Origin: Desulfuromonadaceae bacterium
GTDB taxonomy: Bacteria; Desulfobacterota; Desulfuromonadia; Geobacterales; Pseudopelobacteraceae
Direction of reading: 5' to 3'
DNA: 49,539 nucleotides
NCBI GenBank assembly: GCA_028712665.1
Contig: JAQTRC010000009.1
Coordinates: 1-49,539 of the forward strand
Shown: positions 1 through 8,662 of the stretch, piece after piece
How positions within the stretch are numbered: position 1 is the first letter of the stretch
How the letters are laid out: every line of letters begins with the position of its first letter
Notes under the pieces: model-generated
Databases searched by the model: none
What the model was told of the DNA's origin: nothing
The model's input: the letters and a program-made list of their open reading frames with translations, nothing else
Made by a program: the position numbers and the translations under genes

Positions 1-23
1 TCAGACGTGTGCTCTTCCGATCT
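1..23 (+). other. Illumina sequencing adapter remnant
   Basis: The first 23 bases, ending in GCTCTTCCGATCT, match the 3' part of the TruSeq read-2 adapter as I know it, with no mismatch. Recognisable genomic sequence begins immediately after it, because the TPR-like repeat is in register from about base 25. This is untrimmed library sequence at a contig edge and not biology. Sequence close to it should be treated as low quality. Confidence 0.95.
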
Positions 24-24
24 T

Positions 25-780
25 GATTGGTCTCTGACCCAAAACAACCTGGGCAACGCCCTCCTCAGTCTCGGTGAAAGGGAGTAAGATACGGAGCTGC
101 TAGAAGAGGCCGCAAGAGCCTTCCGGGAGGCATTGAAGGAACGTACTCGGGAACGAGTGCCCCTTAAATGGGCCGCGACTGAGAACAATCTAGGTGCCGC
201 CCTCCTCAAACTCGGCGAGCGGGAGAAAGAAACGTCGCGGCCTGAGGAGGCGGCAAATGCGTTCCGAGAAGCCTTAAAAGAGTACACGCGGGAACGGGTG
301 CCCCTTGATTGGGCCATGACCCAAAACAACCTGGGTAACGCCCTCAGTAGGCTCGGTGATAGAGAGAAAGAAACGACGCAGCTCGAAGAGGCGGTAAACG
401 CGTACAGGGAAGCGTTGAAAGAGTACACGCGGGAACAGGCGCCACTTCAATGGGCCATAACCCAAAACAACCTGGGTAGCGCCCTCCGTAGACTTGGTGA
501 GCGAGAGAAAGGGACGGAGCGGCTCAAAGAGGCGGTAAACGCGTTCAGGGAAGCTTTGAAGGAACGTACTCGGGAACATGTGCCCCTTGACTGGGCCATA
601 ACCCAAAACAACCTTGGTGCCGCCCTCGGTAGTCTTGGCGAGCGGGAGAAAGATACGGAGCGACTCGAAGAGGCTGTAAAAGCGTTCCAAGAAGCGTTGA
701 AGGAACGTACTCGGGAACATGTGCCCCTTGATTGGGCTGCGACCCAAAAGAACCTTCAAAATGCGCTCCTGCTATTATCA
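25..780 (+). repeat. 141-bp tandem coding repeat, five full periods plus a partial
   Basis: Direct repeats with a 141-bp period run through the TPR-like gene. Phrases such as ACCCAAAACAACCTGGG recur once per period at nearly identical sequence. The copies are similar enough at DNA level to recombine or to be collapsed by short-read assembly, which fits the contig breaking here. Confidence 0.85.
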
Positions 781-813
781 GATAGAAAAAACGAAGGAAG
801 TAAATGTTCGTAG
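25..813 (+). pseudogene. TPR-like 47-residue repeat protein, 5' truncated, with an in-frame stop
   Basis: Only the 3' part of the gene is present. The frame is built from a 47-residue (141-bp) repeat of the form W-A-x-T-Q-N-N-L-G-x-A-L, then L-G-E-R-E-K, then A-L-K-E-R-T-R-E. The repeat tryptophan codons lie at 28, 169, 310, 451, 592 and 733, exactly 141 bp apart. Units of this kind belong to the tetratricopeptide superfamily, form paired helices and usually mediate protein-protein contacts. The last unit degenerates and the protein ends in a Lys/Ser-rich tail at 811-813. In the first unit the conserved E-K step reads GAG-TAA at 82-87, an in-frame stop where other units have AAA. A TTG at 133 could nominally start a 226-residue piece, but it has no ribosome site and lies mid-repeat. 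The gene is therefore either a pseudogene or intact with a sequencing error next to the adapter. No catalytic domain is visible. Confidence 0.75.
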
Positions 814-998
814 ATGTTGCAAAAGGCAGATGAGAAGGGGAAACAGGTAAGGACGAATCGTGGTTCATCTTTTCGCTCGTTTTTGATCATTGCGGCTGGG
901 CTGGGCTCAATACCAGACAGTTTTCCTTGTTCTATTTTGACTTGACGTCTGAAACGATTTCCGGAGAGGGTCTTGCAATAAGCTACCACCAACACTCC

Positions 999-1256
999 TC
1001 ATTTCCACATATCCTCATCCACCTTTTCAAACACTGCGGTGGCCTGCTCGAACTCTGCCGCGTCCGCCGCGCTCCAAGTGCCGGCCAGATGGTCCAGGTC
1101 ATCGTAAACGACATTCCGTTTCTTTTTTTCGATACCCAGGCCTTCCTTTAAAATCCTGAGCATCACTGTATTGACACTGGTATCCTCGCGTCTAGCTTTT
1201 TCCTTTAACGCCCCGGAGATGGTGTCGTCTATGCCGCGCAAAGTCATGGTAGTCAT
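999..1256 (-). CDS. Ribbon-helix-helix antitoxin of a PIN-type toxin-antitoxin pair
   Basis: This 85-residue protein starts with a short beta strand (M-T-L-R-G-I-D) followed by two helices, the Arc/FitA/VapB-type ribbon-helix-helix DNA-binding fold. Its acidic C-terminal half is the part that usually wraps around and blocks the toxin. I place the start at the ATG at 1256 because AAGGAG lies 6 nt upstream; an in-frame TTG at 1271 would remove that site from the leader. The gene follows the PIN toxin on the same strand with a 15-nt gap, so it is the second gene of the pair. That is the reverse of the usual VapB-VapC order. It probably represses the pair through the palindrome at 1696-1716. Confidence 0.8.
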   Translation of the reverse strand: MTTMTLRGIDDTISGALKEKARREDTSVNTVMLRILKEGLGIEKKKRNVVYDDLDHLAGTWSAADAAEFEQATAVFEKVDEDMWK

Positions 1257-1271
1257 CTTTGTCTCCTTCAA

Positions 1272-1664
1272 TTACCTGTTCGCCATAAGAAGGCCGGTTA
1301 TATTGCGAAAGTGATCATCATAGGTGGCCAATGCAAGGCCGTGCTGCAAAGAAGAGGCAGCCAGCCAGAGGTCGTTGGACGGAATGGGGCGCCCTTTTTG
1401 TCGCAACTCTGAAAATATCTGGGCGTAAAATTCAGCTGTTTCATCATCAAGTATGATCGTATCGACCCTTGCCGAGTCGAGAAATTGATCCAGCTCCATC
1501 CGGTTTTCCCGCTCCCGGTTTCCGCAGCGGAATCCGGCCAGCAATTCGCCGAGTATAACCGTATTGATGCCGATATATTCGACTCGTTTCAAAAGGGTGA
1601 CAGCTTCAGCTTCATTTCTTTTGAAGGCCGCATAAAAGTTTGTGTCTATGATGATCCGCTTCAT
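1272..1664 (-). CDS. vapC: PIN-domain ribonuclease toxin (VapC family)
   Basis: This 130-residue protein has the length and acidic residues of VapC toxins: D7 in the opening I-I-I-D-T-N, E40 in L-G-E-L-L-A-G, D98 in S-N-D-L-W-L-A-A and D116 in A-T-Y-D-D-H-F. These would bind the Mg2+ ions used to cut RNA; known VapC enzymes cleave initiator tRNA or the 23S sarcin-ricin loop. The target here cannot be told from sequence. AGGA lies 8 nt before the ATG. The gene is transcribed before its antitoxin, an inverted arrangement for this family. All four acidic residues are present, so it is probably active. Confidence 0.85.
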   Translation of the reverse strand: MKRIIIDTNFYAAFKRNEAEAVTLLKRVEYIGINTVILGELLAGFRCGNRERENRMELDQFLDSARVDTIILDDETAEFYAQIFSELRQKGRPIPSNDLWLAASSLQHGLALATYDDHFRNITGLLMANR

Positions 1665-1695
1665 TTCACCATCCTGAATGTTTAGATATCAATAA

Positions 1696-1716
1696 TTGAA
1701 ATCATTATGATTTCAA
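1696..1716. promoter_or_regulatory. Palindromic operator of the toxin-antitoxin pair
   Basis: A perfect 9-bp inverted repeat, TTGAAATCA-TTA-TGATTTCAA, lies 32 bp upstream of the toxin start. Weaker symmetry continues outward (ATAA and TTAT, offset by one base). Its position and symmetry fit autoregulation by the ribbon-helix-helix antitoxin. Confidence 0.65.
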
Positions 1717-1816
1717 ATTATGAATCTGTCAAAGGGAATAAATGGGGGAAATAGAATTTCAATATGGTCCAAAAGACAAAATATAAGCCGTCAGAGGCCT
1801 AATGCTCCTTGCCAAC

Positions 1817-1861
1817 AAAAAAGCCGCCCAATCAGCACCATGCTGACCGGACGGCCTTTGA
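1817..1861 (-). terminator. Rho-independent terminator after rlmB
   Basis: On the minus strand, AAAGGCCGTCCGGTCAGCA pairs with TGCTGATTGGGCGGCTTT across a short loop, followed by a T run (plus-strand A run 1817-1822). It closes the dxs-pyrF-rlmB transcription unit about 30 bp past the rlmB stop. Confidence 0.85.
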
Positions 1862-1888
1862 GACCTCAATCACCGTCTATGTAACAAA

Positions 1889-2632
1889 TCAATTCTGCAC
1901 GTTGATCTTCCGCGCCACCTCGAACATCGCAATCCCGCCAGCCACCGAGGCATTCAGAGAGCTGACCCCCCCATACTGCGGAATTGACATCAGCAAATCG
2001 CACTGTTTGCTTACCAGCGGTCTGATCCCCTCTCCCTCTCCACCTATAACCAGAGCGATGCTGCCGGAGAATTTCATATCAAACAGAGAATCGGCAGCCT
2101 CACCGGCAAGACCGTAAACCCAGTAGCCACCCTTTTTCATTGCCCCCAGCGCCTGAGCGATATTTGTCACCTGAACAACCGGGATGGTTTCCACTGCGCC
2201 GGCAGATGCTTTTTCGGCGGCAGCAGTAACACCACAGGCGCGATCCTTTGGAATAACAACTCCGTCAACTCCTGCGCAAGCTGCGCTGCGGATCAAAGCC
2301 CCCAGGTTGTGCGGATCCTGTATGCCGTCAAGCACAAGCAGAAATCCGGGCTTCCCGGAGTCCGCCACAGATCCCAACAGATCGTCCAGATCCGCATAAC
2401 GGAACGGCTCCACCTCCAGGGCAATCCCCTGATGATGCGAAGAAGCGCACATTTTTGTCAGGTCTATTTTTTCGCGGCGGTGAACCGCAACCCCCCGTTC
2501 TTCCGCAAGTTTGACGATATTTTCGACCCGATGGTCGGTCGCGTTTGTCTGCAGATACAGATTGAATGCCCCCCGTCCGCCCCGCAGGGATTCCTTGACC
2601 GGATTGACGCCGAAAATCAGCTCGCCTTTCAT
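1889..2632 (-). CDS. rlmB: 23S rRNA (guanosine-2'-O)-methyltransferase RlmB (SpoU/TrmH family)
   Basis: This 247-residue protein has the N-terminal L30-like substrate-binding domain (opening with I-F-G-V-N-P-V-K) and a C-terminal SPOUT knot domain. All three SpoU motifs are visible: L-D-G-I-Q-D-P-H-N-L-G-A with the catalytic Asn/Arg region, then V-I-G-G-E-G-E-G-I-R, then the knot motif I-P-Q-Y-G-G-V-S-S-L-N-A-S-V-A. RlmB uses S-adenosylmethionine to methylate a guanosine in the 23S peptidyl-transferase region. I chose the ATG at 2632 because it overlaps the pyrF stop as ATGA, which suggests coupled translation; an in-frame TTG lies two codons upstream. A relative such as TrmH is possible, but the N-terminal domain favours RlmB. 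Confidence 0.9.
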   Translation of the reverse strand: MKGELIFGVNPVKESLRGGRGAFNLYLQTNATDHRVENIVKLAEERGVAVHRREKIDLTKMCASSHHQGIALEVEPFRYADLDDLLGSVADSGKPGFLLVLDGIQDPHNLGALIRSAACAGVDGVVIPKDRACGVTAAAEKASAGAVETIPVVQVTNIAQALGAMKKGGYWVYGLAGEAADSLFDMKFSGSIALVIGGEGEGIRPLVSKQCDLLMSIPQYGGVSSLNASVAGGIAMFEVARKINVQN

Positions 2633-3354
2633 ATACAACCAGCCATGATTTCCCCGGCTATCAACTGCGACGCCTTTGCAGGATCAGCCGCCCTCGCTAT
2701 CGGTCTGCCGATAACCAGGTAATCGGCTCCAGCCTTTACAGCCTCGACCGGCGTCATAATCCGTTTCTGATCGTCTGCCGCAGCGAATGACGGACGCACT
2801 CCCGGCGTGACTATCAGAAAGTCGGGGCCACAGGCCTTGCGGATCAGTTCAATTTCAAGCGGCGATGCCACAACGCCATCCATGCCCGACTCTTTGGCAA
2901 GACGTGCCAGACGCACAACCATCTCCTGAACAGAATATTCGATCCCGATCTGTCGCAGGGTCGCCTCTGTAGAAGAGGTCAGAATCGTGACTGCCAGCAG
3001 TTTCGGCCTTTCCGAGTTGCCAAACTCCTTTTGCACCGCATTGGCAGCACTCTCCATCATCTCGCCCCCCCCCAATGCGTGCAGGTTTACCAACTGGACA
3101 CCCAGTCTTGCAGCAGAGAGCATTGCATTAGCTACCGTATTGGGAATATCGTGGTACTTCAGGTCCAGAAACACCTGGCCGCCATGGTTCTGCACCGCCT
3201 TGACCGCTTGAGGGCCACAGGAGGTGAACAGCTCCTTGCCTACTTTGAACATGCCCACGCTGCCGGACAACATTCCGGCATAGCGGTCGATCTCTGAAAG
3301 GTCATTCAGATCAAGGGCAAATATGATTTTATTACGGGCGTCTTCCTGGTTCAT
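2629..3354 (-). CDS. pyrF: Orotidine 5'-phosphate decarboxylase
   Basis: This 241-residue TIM-barrel enzyme makes UMP from OMP in the last step of de novo pyrimidine synthesis. The family signature is clear: A-L-D-L near the N terminus, K-V-G-K-E, and the catalytic D-L-K-Y-H-D-I-P-N-T with the Asp-Lys-Asp charge network. Phosphate-gripping V-T-P-G-V-R-P and V-I-G-R-P-I follow near the C terminus. It sits 6 nt downstream of dxs and overlaps rlmB by 4 nt, so the three are very probably cotranscribed. Confidence 0.96.
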   Translation of the reverse strand: MNQEDARNKIIFALDLNDLSEIDRYAGMLSGSVGMFKVGKELFTSCGPQAVKAVQNHGGQVFLDLKYHDIPNTVANAMLSAARLGVQLVNLHALGGGEMMESAANAVQKEFGNSERPKLLAVTILTSSTEATLRQIGIEYSVQEMVVRLARLAKESGMDGVVASPLEIELIRKACGPDFLIVTPGVRPSFAAADDQKRIMTPVEAVKAGADYLVIGRPIARAADPAKASQLIAGEIMAGCI

Positions 3355-3360
3355 GTCGTC

Positions 3361-5226
3361 TCATTTCATAAATTCTATCGCCGTCGATGTAATACCTGCG
3401 GCATCAATTCCTACATCCCTGCGCAATTGGGCCTGGCTTCCCTGCTCGATGTAGCGGTCCGGAATGCCGAGACGCCTGACCTTTATATCCTGCATCCCAT
3501 TATCATACAGAAGCTCGAGTACGGCGCTGCCGAAACCACCCTGCAGGGCATTTTCCTCAACCGTCATGATGCACCCGGTTTTGCGGGCGGCTGAAAGGAT
3601 CAGATCAGTATCGAGCGGTTTTACGAACCTGGCATTTATAACGCCTGCGTCAATCCCGTTCAACTTGAGAGTTTCAGCCGCTTCTAACGCGGGATAAACC
3701 GTTGCTCCGATAGCGATGATGGTCAGATCCCGCCCATCCGACAAAAGTTCTCCCTTTCCGATTTCCAGGGACTTTAGTCCGGCATCCAGCTCAACACCGT
3801 AACCCGCTCCGCGCGGATAACGAAGCGCCATTGGAACACCGGAATATACTGCGGTCTTCAGCATGTGACGCAATTCGTTCTCATCCTTGGGCGCCATCAG
3901 CGTAATTCCGGGTAAGTGGCGCAGATAAGAGAGGTCAAAAACGCCATGATGGGTCGGACCATCATCGCCCACCAGACCGGCGCGATCCATCGCAATTGTC
4001 ACTGGAAGCATCTGCAGACAGATATCGTGGAAAACCTGATCGTAGGCGCGCTGGACAAATGTGGAATAAATGGCGGCCACCGGCCGGTATCCTTCCGCAG
4101 CCATGCCGGCGGCAAAGACCAAGCCGTGCTGTTCGGCTATACCTACATCAAAAAAGCGTTTCGGGAAGCGCCTGGAAAAGTTGTTGAGCCCTGTACCATC
4201 CGGCATGGCGGCGGTTATTGCTACTATTTTAGGGTCTTCTTCGGCCATCAGAACTATTGTTTCGCCAAACACGTCGGTGTACGACTTGTTTGAGGCCTTG
4301 ACGGCCCCCTTGCCTGTGGCGATATCAAAAGAGCCCACACCATGGTATTTGTCGGGCGTATCTTCTGCAGGCTTGTAACCCTTGCCCTTGGTCGTCATAA
4401 CATGGACCAGCAGCGGTCCATCCAACTCATTGATGTTGTTGAACACATCCAGCAACTGGGGAAGATTGTGCCCATCCAGCGGCCCGACATAATCGAAGCC
4501 CAGAGCATCAAACAGGGCGCCTGGGGTCAGGAAGCTCTTCAGTGAGTTTTCGGCTCTGCGCGCAAAATGGAGAATATCGGTGCCGATAGCCGGGATGTGC
4601 TTAAGTAATCCCTGCATCTCCTTTTTCAGATCACGAAAGTAGCGGCCTGTCATTTTGCGCGAGATAAATGCTGAAAAAGCGCCCACATTCTTCGAGATCG
4701 ACATCTCATTGTCATTTAAGATAACAATGAGATTCTTTTTGAGATGGCCTGCCTGATTGAGCGCCTCAAAAGCTATTCCCCCAGTCATTGAACCATCGCC
4801 GATTACGGCTATGGAGTGATTCTTGGTGCCGGACAAACAGGAAGCGGTAGCCATGCCAAGTCCGGCCGAGATGGAGGTCGATGAATGTCCTACACCAAAG
4901 GCGTCGTGTTCAGACTCACTCCGCTTAGGAAAACCGGAAAGCCCCTTGTACTGGCGCTGTGTAATAAAGCGATCTCTCCGCCCGGTCAGGATCTTGTGGG
5001 TATAGGCCTGGTGACCAACGTCCCAGATTATTTTGTCGTTTGGCGAGTCAAAGCAGTAATGCAGGGCGATAGTCAATTCGACCGTTCCCATATTTGATCC
5101 AAGATGTCCGCCGGTAATGGAGACCGTCTCAAGAAGAAATTTTCGGACCTCCTCCGCCAAGGCCGGCAGCTGCTCCGGCTTAAGTTTTTTGAGGTCCGAG
5201 GGGCTGTTGATCTTTTCAAGTAACAT
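3361..5226 (-). CDS. dxs: 1-deoxy-D-xylulose-5-phosphate synthase
   Basis: This 621-residue thiamine-diphosphate enzyme condenses pyruvate with glyceraldehyde 3-phosphate, the first step of the methylerythritol phosphate pathway to isoprenoids. Visible landmarks are G-G-H-L-G-S-N near the N terminus, the ThDP/Mg motif G-D-G-S-M-T-G-G with a downstream N-D-N, and the catalytic-Glu segment G-I-A-E-Q-H-G. The C-terminal transketolase-like domain is complete. I use the ATG at 5226 because AAGGGTGA lies just upstream; an in-frame ATG six codons earlier lacks such a site. The gene lies downstream of hpnA and shc, so precursor supply and hopanoid synthesis are physically grouped. Confidence 0.96.
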   Translation of the reverse strand: MLLEKINSPSDLKKLKPEQLPALAEEVRKFLLETVSITGGHLGSNMGTVELTIALHYCFDSPNDKIIWDVGHQAYTHKILTGRRDRFITQRQYKGLSGFPKRSESEHDAFGVGHSSTSISAGLGMATASCLSGTKNHSIAVIGDGSMTGGIAFEALNQAGHLKKNLIVILNDNEMSISKNVGAFSAFISRKMTGRYFRDLKKEMQGLLKHIPAIGTDILHFARRAENSLKSFLTPGALFDALGFDYVGPLDGHNLPQLLDVFNNINELDGPLLVHVMTTKGKGYKPAEDTPDKYHGVGSFDIATGKGAVKASNKSYTDVFGETIVLMAEEDPKIVAITAAMPDGTGLNNFSRRFPKRFFDVGIAEQHGLVFAAGMAAEGYRPVAAIYSTFVQRAYDQVFHDICLQMLPVTIAMDRAGLVGDDGPTHHGVFDLSYLRHLPGITLMAPKDENELRHMLKTAVYSGVPMALRYPRGAGYGVELDAGLKSLEIGKGELLSDGRDLTIIAIGATVYPALEAAETLKLNGIDAGVINARFVKPLDTDLILSAARKTGCIMTVEENALQGGFGSAVLELLYDNGMQDIKVRRLGIPDRYIEQGSQAQLRRDVGIDAAGITSTAIEFMK

Positions 5227-5288
5227 AGTTTCACCCTTCATCATTCAAACAAAAAACGATGAGAGTTGAGAGATGGGAAAGCAAAATT

Positions 5289-5325
<37 letters not shown>

Positions 5326-5328
5326 TCC

Positions 5329-6312
5329 TTAAGCATACCCGTTGCTTCTGAACCAGTCAACTGCCAGTCTCAACGCATCCTTGACCGGCGTCTGCGGAAG
5401 TCCCAACTCCTGAACAGATTTGGAGGAGTCAAAATACATGAACTTGGACGCCATCTGCACTCCGGCAAGTGGAATCAATGGTTCCCTGCCGGTAATACGC
5501 GATAGCCCATCATTAATATATGCCGCCGCCAGGATCGGCAGGTAGGGCAACTTGACCCTGGGAGACGGTATCCCGGTCAGCTCTTCCAACAGTCCGAAAA
5601 TGTGATGCAAAGTCAGATTGCTGTTTCCTAGTATGTATTTCTCGCCGACACGACCCTTCTGCTCGGCAAGGATATGACCACGGGCACAGTCCTCTACGGC
5701 TATTATGTTGAGACCTGTATCCAGATAAGCGGGCATCTTGCGTTTTAGAAAATCAACAATAATTTTGCCTGTCGGAGTAGGCTTGATATCTCTTGGTCCT
5801 ACCGGAGTCGAGGGGTTAACCACCACCAGCGGAAGACCTCGTGAAACAAATTTTTCAGCCACTCGTTCGGCCAGATATTTGCTCTTTTTGTATGGACCAA
5901 CCATGTCGGCCAGCGAAACGGGGGTATCCTCTTTTCCCGGAGTGCCGTCACCGGAATTACCAAGGGTTCCGACACTGCTGGTATATACAACCCGATCTAG
6001 GCCACTTTCGATTGATGCCTCCAGTATCGACTCAGTGCCGCCGACATTGACCCGGTACATCTCATCCGGAGTACGTGTCCAGAGACGATAATCCGCGGCT
6101 GCGTGGTAAAGGACATCGCATCCTTTAAGCCCCTGACGCAGAGTTTCACGATCCAGAAGGTCCCCCTTCCAAAACTCCACGTCCAATCCACTCAAGTTTG
6201 AGGTATCGGAACCGGGCCTCACCAACACGCGCACTTCACGCCCATCTTTAAGAAGTTCTCGGGTAATGGTGGAACCAATGAAACCTGTTGAACCTGTCAC
6301 AAATGTTTTCAT
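5329..6312 (-). CDS. hpnA: Hopanoid-associated NAD-dependent epimerase/dehydratase (HpnA-like)
   Basis: This 327-residue extended short-chain dehydrogenase has the nucleotide-binding G-S-T-G-F-I-G at its N terminus and the catalytic Y-K-K-S-K (Tyr-x3-Lys) preceded by a Ser-rich strand. Its position directly downstream of squalene-hopene cyclase supports HpnA, a hopanoid-cluster sugar epimerase-like protein of incompletely known role. The start is the ATG at 6312, since the Rossmann strand begins right after it. It is odd that no free Shine-Dalgarno exists: the start codon abuts the T run of a terminator hairpin. Other epimerases of this superfamily remain possible if the context is ignored. 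Confidence 0.82.
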   Translation of the reverse strand: MKTFVTGSTGFIGSTITRELLKDGREVRVLVRPGSDTSNLSGLDVEFWKGDLLDRETLRQGLKGCDVLYHAAADYRLWTRTPDEMYRVNVGGTESILEASIESGLDRVVYTSSVGTLGNSGDGTPGKEDTPVSLADMVGPYKKSKYLAERVAEKFVSRGLPLVVVNPSTPVGPRDIKPTPTGKIIVDFLKRKMPAYLDTGLNIIAVEDCARGHILAEQKGRVGEKYILGNSNLTLHHIFGLLEELTGIPSPRVKLPYLPILAAAYINDGLSRITGREPLIPLAGVQMASKFMYFDSSKSVQELGLPQTPVKDALRLAVDWFRSNGYA

Positions 6313-6354
6313 AAAAAAATCGGAAAGCCCCAAATGTTAATACATCGGGGCTTT
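6313..6354 (-). terminator. Terminator hairpin between shc and hpnA, abutting the hpnA start
   Basis: On the minus strand AAAGCCCC (6347-6354) pairs with GGGGCTTT (6324-6331), with extra ATGT/ACAT pairing inside, followed by CCGA and seven T (6313-6319). The next base is the A of the hpnA ATG. This is a complete intrinsic terminator for shc that also buries the only G-rich stretch upstream of hpnA. It could act as an attenuator for hpnA-dxs. Confidence 0.85.
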
Positions 6355-6392
6355 ATCTGAAAAGCAGACCTAGACCTGGTTGCAATTCTATT

Positions 6393-8435
6393 CTATTTAA
6401 ACTGCTCCGCAGTCAGACGGCGATACTTTCCAAGTGCGGTCAACGGGAAGCAGTTGCGATAAATATGGTACTTTATCATGAAAAACTTGGGGAATCCGGT
6501 GCCGGTAAAAGCATCCTCATCCCAGGTGCCGTCCTGTTTCTGGGTAGCCAGCAAATAGCCAATTCCCCGTGTAGCCGCTTCCGAAGAGGCCTCGCCTGCT
6601 GCAAATAGTGATAATAGAGCCCAGCTTGTCTGGGACGCCGTACTAGGGCCACATCCCATTAAAGAGCGGTCGCCGTACGACTCGCACACTTCACCCCAGC
6701 CTCCATCAATATTCTGCTTGGATTTCAGCCAATTAACCGACTTTTTTATGTAAGCTTGAGACATATCCTCGCCGATCGCCTCCAGGCCGCACAAAACCGA
6801 CCAGGTGCCATAGATGTAGTTGACGCCCCATCTGCCCCACCAGGGTCCCTCAGGCTCCTGCTCGATTTTGAGGAACTCCAGAGCCTGAACAGCCGCCTTA
6901 TCCGTTTTGGGGTAGTTGAAATTTCCCATCAACTCCAGCATTCGTCCTGTAAGATCAGCTGTTGGCGGGTCAATTAACGCCTCAAGGTCGGCAAAAGGAA
7001 TCTTGTTCAGAAGGTACTTTGTATTATTTTTGTCAAAAGCAGCCCATCCGCCGTTATTGCTCTGCAATCCGAGGCACCAGGAAATACCGCGCTTAATGGC
7101 CTGTTCCTTATGTTTTTTGTCGCGGACTTTTATATCTTTTATAGCCAGCATTACGAAACCGGAATCGTCCACATCCGGATACCAGTCGTTCAGGAACTCA
7201 AAAGCCCACCCTCCGGGTTCCAGTTCAGGGGATTTGACCTGCCAATCTCCCTTGCGGCGAACCTCCAGGTCGAGCAACCACTGGGCCGACAACACCAAAG
7301 CCGGATGGTCTGTCGGGACTCCCGCCTCCTGCATGGCCACAAGCACGAGCGCCGTATCCCATACAGGAGAAACACACGATTGCAAAACCAGGCTCTCATC
7401 ATCTTCAATACAGAAATTTGCCAAGGCTTCCAGCCCCTTTACAACTGCAGGATGGTCATTGGCATACCCCAAACAGTGAAGAGCAAGAACAGAATTGAGC
7501 ATCGCCGGCTGGATGCCACCCCAGTCACCGCTCGGTTCCTGATGTTCAAGAATCCACTGTTCAGCAACCGTAACCGACTTTTTCTTGAAGAGTCTTAATG
7601 GAGATGACTCGTAGACCTTGAGCAGGTGGTCAACGCCGATAAAAAAGTTCTTCCAGGTAAGGATTCCGTCTTCCTTGGTAAAAGTATAATCGGTCGGCCG
7701 TGGCGGACGAACAAAAAGCTCCTGAACACGGGCGGATGGGGGAAGCCTGCGAACCGGCCTTTCGGACATGACTACAGAGAGTGGAATGATGGTAGCACGC
7801 GACCAGCTCGACAATTCGTACATGTTGAAATATGCCCAGTTGGGGAGCAGCATAAGTTCAATCGGCATGGATGGAACTCCCATCCATGAATATTCGCCGA
7901 AAAGAGCCAGAAATACCTTGGTAAAAACTCGGGCCTTAAGAATGCCGCCATTGGCGAGGATAAAATCGCGGGCTCTAATCATTGCGGGATGATCTGCTGA
8001 ATAACCGGCAAGCTTTAGAGCAAAATAGGATTCGATAGTGGTTGAAAGATCGCCGGGACCACCGAACCATATGGACCATGATCCATCTTCTGTCTGCTTT
8101 GAGAGGATATATCTGGCCATCTTCCGCTCACGAATCTTGTCTACCATGCCGAGGAAATGGAACAGCATGATATATTCGGAAGTGATCGTAGTATTGGACT
8201 CAAGCTCCGCCCACCAGTAACCACCAGGCAACTGCTCACGGAAAAAGAAATCGCGTGTTCTCTCGACCGCCTTGTCGAGCGGACTTTTTGCCTCTCCAAC
8301 CATCTTTTTCCAGATTGATGGCGGCAGATGGTGAACTTTACCCGGAATTTTCCGGCTTGGATCTACAACAGGCTCAGTAGTCTCGGTATTTAAAGATGTC
8401 AGGGCGGATGAAATTGGATATTTACCTGAACTCAT
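6393..8435 (-). CDS. shc: Squalene-hopene cyclase
   Basis: This 680-residue cyclase converts squalene to hopene/hopanol, the committed step to bacterial hopanoids, as a monotopic membrane protein. The protonating motif D-V-D-D lies near residues 421-424, and several QW-type repeats (Q-x-x-x-G-x-W, for example Q-E-P-S-G-D-W, Q-N-I-D-G-G-W and Q-K-Q-D-G-T-W) are spread through the double alpha-barrel. The length matches the family. I start it at the ATG at 8435 because GGAG lies 6 nt upstream; reading further upstream would add 35 mostly hydrophobic residues with no ribosome site. It is the first gene of the minus-strand isoprenoid block and ends in its own terminator. Confidence 0.95.
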   Translation of the reverse strand: MSSGKYPISSALTSLNTETTEPVVDPSRKIPGKVHHLPPSIWKKMVGEAKSPLDKAVERTRDFFFREQLPGGYWWAELESNTTITSEYIMLFHFLGMVDKIRERKMARYILSKQTEDGSWSIWFGGPGDLSTTIESYFALKLAGYSADHPAMIRARDFILANGGILKARVFTKVFLALFGEYSWMGVPSMPIELMLLPNWAYFNMYELSSWSRATIIPLSVVMSERPVRRLPPSARVQELFVRPPRPTDYTFTKEDGILTWKNFFIGVDHLLKVYESSPLRLFKKKSVTVAEQWILEHQEPSGDWGGIQPAMLNSVLALHCLGYANDHPAVVKGLEALANFCIEDDESLVLQSCVSPVWDTALVLVAMQEAGVPTDHPALVLSAQWLLDLEVRRKGDWQVKSPELEPGGWAFEFLNDWYPDVDDSGFVMLAIKDIKVRDKKHKEQAIKRGISWCLGLQSNNGGWAAFDKNNTKYLLNKIPFADLEALIDPPTADLTGRMLELMGNFNYPKTDKAAVQALEFLKIEQEPEGPWWGRWGVNYIYGTWSVLCGLEAIGEDMSQAYIKKSVNWLKSKQNIDGGWGEVCESYGDRSLMGCGPSTASQTSWALLSLFAAGEASSEAATRGIGYLLATQKQDGTWDEDAFTGTGFPKFFMIKYHIYRNCFPLTALGKYRRLTAEQFK

Positions 8436-8662
8436 CAATAACTCCACACATGCCAAAAACCAGGCGATGTTAAAAATTTTAAGAGGGATCAAACTCTGCC
8501 TTCGTATCATATAAATAAAAAAGAGTACATTCTTTTTCAAATTTAGTTACACAATACAGTAGTATGCCGGAGATGATGCAAATCTGATTTGCCTGCCTGC
8601 TCTCCATTGTGATATAAGGGGCGAGCTTGATTACCCCTATTCATAAGGAGACCGTCCCCATC

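Noticed and set aside
274..759. Open frame on the minus strand across the TPR-like repeats
   Set aside because: It is the mirror of the repeat array and is itself repetitive with a 47-residue period; it has no ribosome site or recognisable domain.
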